Notes under the pieces: model-generated | Told to the model about the DNA's origin: nothing | Seen by the model: the letters and a program-made list of their open reading frames with translations, nothing else | Databases searched by the model: none | Program-made: the position numbers and the translations under genes | Assembly (NCBI GenBank): GCA_944363685.1 | Contig: CALVUV010000054.1 | Location: 1 to 8,237, forward strand | Direction: 5' to 3' | DNA: 8,237 nucleotides | Source: an uncultured Bacilli bacterium | GTDB lineage: Bacteria; Bacillota_I; Bacilli_A; RF39; UBA660 | Shown: positions 4,669-8,237 of the stretch, in pieces | Layout of the letters: the number at the start of each line of letters is the position of its first letter | How positions within the stretch are numbered: position 1 is the stretch's first letter

Positions 4669-6399
4669 ATGAAAAAGTTAAAACATTTTAAAATATTTTG
4701 GGATTATATTAAAGATGATAAATTAAAGCTTGTTCTTTATATTATCTTAGTTGCACTATCTTATTTACCTGCTTTAATATCTGTATATTTTTGGGGTGTT
4801 GCTGTTGAGGCTTTAACTCTTAAAGACATAAATTCATTTGTCTTTTATCTTGCAATTTATGAAGGGATTTACATTATCTTCTACACTTTTTTACAGATAC
4901 CAAGAGATGCTTTATATACATATTTTGAGATTAAGTTTACAAAAAATGTAAGTAAAGACCTATATAAAAAGATAGATAAGTTACCTGCTATTGCTTTTGA
5001 AGAGATAGGGGTTGGAGAGTTTATTAATCGTTTATATACTGATCCTGATAGAGTGATGGAATTGTTATCTAAGATGGTTAGACTTATTTGTAAAGCAGTC
5101 GTTGTTATTATTGTAATTGTTATTGCAATTAGAATATCTCTTGTCTTATTTGTAGAAATTATGTTACTTGCTGTTATTATGGGATTTATTTCTATGAAGT
5201 TTTTTCCTAGAATTAAGAAAAGCCAAGAAAATATTAAAAAAGAAAGTGATTCCTATGTAAAGGTAGCGACAGAAAATATTACAGGGATTAGAGAGATTAA
5301 GTCACTTGGTATTACTAGAATAATAGAGGGTAATATTTCTAAAGTTATAGATAAACTTTATAGTCATACTGCTAAAGTAAGAAAATATGAAAGATGGTAT
5401 TATGGCTTTAATAACTTAGCTTATTTCTTAATTCAGTTTTTAATACTTTTTACAACTGGTAAGTGTTATTTAGATGGTGTTATTAGTCTTTCTGTTTTCT
5501 TAATGATGGAGTCTTATATATGGAGAATTGATGAAGTAGTTGAGAGTATTAGTGACTTTGGTGTTAGTTTTAATAAAGTAACTGTTTCTTTAAAAAGAAT
5601 AGGGGAATTATTAAATAATGATTTATATAAAGATGAAGTATATGGTTCTAAAGAGTTAGAGAATACTAAAGGTGTTATTAAATTTAATAATGTTAAGTTT
5701 AAATATAAAGAAGATGAAGATTATACTTTAAATGGTCTTAATTTAGAGATTGTTCCTAATAAAAAGATTGCTATTGTAGGACGTAGTGGTAATGGTAAGA
5801 GTACAATATTTAATTTGTTACTTAGATATTTTGATGCAAGTATTGGTTCTATTACTATAGATGGTATTAATATTAAAGATTTAACTGAAGAGTCTTTAAG
5901 AGGGAATATTTCTATTATTAGACAGAGTCCTTTTCTATTTAATTTATCTATACTTGATAATTTTAGATTAGTTAGGGAAGATGTTAGTTTAGAAGATGTG
6001 AGAGAGTACTGTAAAAGAGCTTATATAGATGATTATATTATGAGTTTACCTAAAGGATATGATACAGTAATTGGAGAAGGTGGTATTAACTTATCTGGTG
6101 GACAAAAACAAAGACTTGCTATTGCTAGAACACTTCTTTTAAATACTAAGATAATCCTTTTTGATGAAGCGACTAGTGCACTTGACAATGAGTCTCAAGA
6201 ATATATTAAGAAGACTATTGATGATTTAGTAAAAGATCATACTGTAATCATAGTTGCGCATAGATTATCTACTATTGTTGATGCTGATACTATTCATATA
6301 ATAGAGAAAGGTAAATTAGTTGGTAGTGGTACTCATAAAGAGTTGTTAAAAAGTTGTAAGCAATATCAAAATTTATATACTGCAGAGTCTAATTCATAA
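4669..6399 (+). CDS. ABC exporter half-transporter (MsbA/MdlB/LmrA type), transmembrane plus ATPase domains
   Basis: The 576-residue protein is full length for a fused TMD-NBD exporter. The membrane domain spans about 1-315, with hydrophobic segments near 20-43, 57-78, 141-178 and 249-284. The ATPase domain has Tyr346 as probable A-loop, Walker A GRSGNGKST (371-379), Q-loop Gln419, signature LSGGQ (475-479), Walker B IILFDE (495-500) with catalytic Glu500, D-loop SALD (503-506) and switch His531. All key residues are present, so it should be active. With only one half in this window it may be a homodimer. The substrate cannot be read from the sequence, and there is no peptidase C39 domain for peptide maturation. 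GGAGGTG precedes ATG by seven bases. The attenuator leader suggests induction by ribosome stalling, pointing to antibiotic or toxin efflux; this is an inference from the regulatory layout. Confidence 0.95.
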   Translation: MKKLKHFKIFWDYIKDDKLKLVLYIILVALSYLPALISVYFWGVAVEALTLKDINSFVFYLAIYEGIYIIFYTFLQIPRDALYTYFEIKFTKNVSKDLYKKIDKLPAIAFEEIGVGEFINRLYTDPDRVMELLSKMVRLICKAVVVIIVIVIAIRISLVLFVEIMLLAVIMGFISMKFFPRIKKSQENIKKESDSYVKVATENITGIREIKSLGITRIIEGNISKVIDKLYSHTAKVRKYERWYYGFNNLAYFLIQFLILFTTGKCYLDGVISLSVFLMMESYIWRIDEVVESISDFGVSFNKVTVSLKRIGELLNNDLYKDEVYGSKELENTKGVIKFNNVKFKYKEDEDYTLNGLNLEIVPNKKIAIVGRSGNGKSTIFNLLLRYFDASIGSITIDGINIKDLTEESLRGNISIIRQSPFLFNLSILDNFRLVREDVSLEDVREYCKRAYIDDYIMSLPKGYDTVIGEGGINLSGGQKQRLAIARTLLLNTKIILFDEATSALDNESQEYIKKTIDDLVKDHTVIIVAHRLSTIVDADTIHIIEKGKLVGSGTHKELLKSCKQYQNLYTAESNS

Positions 6400-6498
6400 A
6401 TTATAATATTTTACTTATAAAAATACTTTAATTTTAGGAGAATTTTTAGTATTATATATGTGAATTTTTAATGTATTAAAAAAGAAGGAATTAGAAAT

Positions 6499-7404
6499 AT
6501 GGTAGAAGATATAATTAGAGAATTATTAGATACAAAAGATTTTAATAAAGTTGTGGATAAAAACAATTTATATAAGTATCAACTTTTGGATTTTATGAGA
6601 TATGGTATTTATAATTATAAGTCTCCTTTAGAAATGCAAGAAAAAGAAATTTTAAAAGAAATTTATCGAGATAAAGGCTGTATGCTTAAAATTAAAGATG
6701 AAGCAGTTGTGTTTATCTCTGATACTCATTATGATTATTCTTCTTTGGATAGAAAGAATATGAATAGATGGGATTTTCTTTACTATGTATTAGACTTTTG
6801 TAAATATAATAAGATTCATTACTTAATTCATGGAGGAGATATAGGAGATGGGACAATTGAGGTGAATGGGGCAAAAGAATTTATAAGTTCTAATAGTGGT
6901 AGTTATGAAAATGCAAGAGAACAAGTAGATAATATTATAAGTGATTATCCAAGTGATCCTTTTGTTTATCAATCTGTATTAGGGGGTAATCATGATGATA
7001 GATATTTAGATTATGAAATAGATATATTAAAAGAATTTGCAGATAAGAAAAATATTTATCCTTTAGGATATTTTCAGGCATTTATATCAATTGATGGGGT
7101 TTATATTTCTTTGGAGCATGAAAATCATCCTTATCGTATAGAGTGCAGGAATCTAATTCCTCATAGTTTAACAATACACGGGCATTCTCATATAGCAAAG
7201 TTTAATGATTATGACATATATATACCTACACTAGGTGGTTTTTTGAATCATAAGGGTGAAGAAGGAGGAGAGCCTGGATTTATAGTTATGTATCCATATA
7301 ATGGGAGAAATTCTGTACATTTAGAATTTGATCATTATTACTTAAAAGATGGATGTTTTGAAAAAAAGCCAGAACCATATGTTTATAAACTAAACAAAAA
7401 GTAG
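6499..7404 (+). CDS. Calcineurin-like metallophosphoesterase
   Basis: The 301-residue protein carries the full set of metallophosphoesterase metal and active-site motifs: D75-T-H77 (ISDTHYD), G113-D114-I-G-D117, G163-N164-H165-D166, H207 (LEHENH) and the closing G228-H229-S-H231. These bind two metal ions and hydrolyse phosphoester bonds. The substrate is unknown; nucleic acid, cyclic nucleotide, nucleotide and protein substrates all occur in the family. A 70-residue helical N-terminal region precedes the catalytic core and is not a signal peptide, so it is cytoplasmic. AGAAGGA about ten bases before ATG supports the start. It follows the ABC exporter by 99 AT-rich bases in which I see only a weak dyad (AATACT 6422-6427, AGTATT 6448-6453), no convincing terminator and no strong promoter. 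Read-through from the exporter transcript is therefore possible. A strong terminator follows it. Confidence 0.92.
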   Translation: MVEDIIRELLDTKDFNKVVDKNNLYKYQLLDFMRYGIYNYKSPLEMQEKEILKEIYRDKGCMLKIKDEAVVFISDTHYDYSSLDRKNMNRWDFLYYVLDFCKYNKIHYLIHGGDIGDGTIEVNGAKEFISSNSGSYENAREQVDNIISDYPSDPFVYQSVLGGNHDDRYLDYEIDILKEFADKKNIYPLGYFQAFISIDGVYISLEHENHPYRIECRNLIPHSLTIHGHSHIAKFNDYDIYIPTLGGFLNHKGEEGGEPGFIVMYPYNGRNSVHLEFDHYYLKDGCFEKKPEPYVYKLNKK

Positions 7405-7412
7405 TTTATAAT

Positions 7413-7452
7413 AAAAAAGGACTATTGTTTATGAATTTAATAGTCTTTTTTT
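7413..7452. terminator. Bidirectional intrinsic terminator
   Basis: AAAAAAGGACTATT (7413-7426) pairs with AATAGTCTTTTTTT (7439-7452) over 14 positions including one G-U pair, with a 12-base loop. T-runs occur on both strands. It ends the metallophosphoesterase gene and the convergent HD/MazG-like gene, whose TAA (7437-7439) overlaps the hairpin. Confidence 0.88.
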
Positions 7453-8237
7453 ACTGTTTCTAAAAATAATTTCTTTTGAAATCCTCCATTTGTTTGTCTT
7501 TTTTTATCTGCTTGTTTTATAACATCTTCTAATGTAAAGCCAAGATATTCGGCCATTGCTCTTAAAATTTCTAGTTTATTCCCTAGTTCTTTTAATACTT
7601 CATCTTTACTTTTTGTTTCTTTAACTTCTTCTAGTTCTTCGGCATCTTTTCTTAATAGAGCATTCCAATATTCTTCATCATTTAAAGTATGATAGATTGG
7701 TTCTTCATTGTTTTCTTTAATAATATTTGGAATGTTATCACGTACTAGTTTGTGATATTTATCTTCATTGTATTTACTGTTATACTTAAGAGCCTCTTCA
7801 GGAAAATCTTTATTAAAGTTTAGTAGAATATTATTAACTTTTTGATTATACATTGCTGTTGCGAAAGATTTTATAGCATCAACAATAGTGTCAGCTTCAC
7901 TTCTTGTTATATTATATTTTTCACATTCTTCATCAGTAATATTTACTGCCATAAGGTGAAATTCAAAGAAAGTATCTGCTAAATCTTTACCTTCATTAAT
8001 TTTTTCTACAACAAATGGATTGTTTCTTAAATCTTTAATAATTCTAGAGTCATTCATATTAACAGGTTTTTCACTCTGATATTTAATAAAGGTAGTAGAA
8101 GAATGTACTTTATCTATCATATGAACAATTTTAGCTTCTATATCAATTCTATTGTTATAATTATGAAATATAGTTTTAAAGTCTATAATATCTTTAAACT
8201 TTTCTATTAAGTATTTTTCGGCAAGATTTGTTACTCT
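7437..8237 (-). CDS. HD-type region fused to a MazG-like nucleotide pyrophosphohydrolase domain, 5' end outside the window
   Basis: The frame is open to the window edge, giving 266 visible residues. An internal ATG (8118-8120) is not a convincing start: it lacks a ribosome binding site, and the 39 codons upstream continue the fold. The segment IEAKIVHMIDKVH (about 33-45 of the visible part) looks like the late Asp-bearing helix of HD phosphohydrolases such as YfbR-like nucleotidases; the HxxxHD part would lie outside the window. The C-terminal part (about 160-260) matches the small MazG/PRA-PH-like family: KLVRDNIP, the metal-binding EELEE (EExxE, visible 200-204), and a GGF...LFLE end. The expected ELAD motif reads ELGN (visible 217-220), so the Asp metal ligand seems to be Asn and activity may be altered or lost. 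Two nucleotide hydrolase-type domains suggest nucleotide-pool cleaning or signalling. Confidence 0.8.
   Translation of the reverse strand, partial: RVTNLAEKYLIEKFKDIIDFKTIFHNYNNRIDIEAKIVHMIDKVHSSTTFIKYQSEKPVNMNDSRIIKDLRNNPFVVEKINEGKDLADTFFEFHLMAVNITDEECEKYNITRSEADTIVDAIKSFATAMYNQKVNNILLNFNKDFPEEALKYNSKYNEDKYHKLVRDNIPNIIKENNEEPIYHTLNDEEYWNALLRKDAEELEEVKETKSKDEVLKELGNKLEILRAMAEYLGFTLEDVIKQADKKRQTNGGFQKKLFLETVKKDY

Noticed and set aside
6400..6498. Terminator or promoter between the ABC and metallophosphoesterase genes
   Set aside because: Only a weak dyad (AATACT/AGTATT) without a T-run and poor promoter boxes are visible.
8118..8120. ATG as the start of the MazG-like protein
   Set aside because: No ribosome binding site upstream, and the frame stays open to the window edge with HD-like sequence.
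1..8237. CRISPR array, tRNA, transposon or prophage attachment site
   Set aside because: No regular repeat-spacer units, cloverleaf sequences, transposase/integrase motifs or terminal repeats were seen.

Overview
The window is very AT-rich, tightly packed and strongly biased to A/T at third codon positions. Shine-Dalgarno sites are strong (AGGAGG types) and sigma-A-like promoters are clear. Eleven stop codons are visible: seven TAA, four TAG and no TGA. Every Trp codon I checked is TGG, so the standard bacterial code fits. Together with the protein types (XRE regulator, PASTA protein, DUF4190-like protein, single-polypeptide ABC exporter half), this suggests a low-GC Bacillota, perhaps an uncultured gut Bacilli/RF39- or Erysipelotrichia-like lineage. 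The lineage is an inference. I see no tRNA, rRNA, CRISPR array, transposase or integrase.

Layout. (1) Positions 1-2103 hold a 5' hairpin and a three-gene plus-strand operon of envelope proteins: a six-TM protein, a two-TM protein and a lipoprotein-like or single-anchor exported protein. It ends in a terminator shared with the next, convergent gene. (2) Positions 2096-3112 hold a small XRE repressor-type gene divergent from a three-TM DUF4190-like protein with an exported beta-rich domain. Direct and inverted repeats lie between them. (3) Positions 3113-4397 hold a minus-strand operon: a zinc-ribbon/TM/double-PASTA protein that starts at TTG, overlapping by 11 bases a P-loop NMP-kinase-like gene. 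(4) Positions 4463-6399 hold an ABC exporter half-transporter behind a complete attenuation leader: a consensus promoter, an 18-codon leader peptide, an antiterminator and an intrinsic terminator. (5) Positions 6499-7404 encode a calcineurin-like metallophosphoesterase. (6) Positions 7437-8237, minus strand, hold the 3' part of a gene whose frame stays open to the window edge. Its product joins an HD-type region to a MazG-like nucleotide pyrophosphohydrolase domain in which the metal-binding Asp appears to be Asn.

The most interesting element is the leader of the ABC exporter. The segment just after the leader-peptide stop codon can pair with the 5' arm of the terminator, and part of the terminator's 3' side is repeated at the end of the leader ORF. 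This is the expected architecture of ribosome-mediated attenuation, in which a ribosome stalled on the leader (for example by an antibiotic) turns on the downstream exporter, as known for Bacillus subtilis bmrB-bmrCD. The neighbouring divergent PASTA protein may also belong to cell-envelope stress handling, but that link is only contextual.
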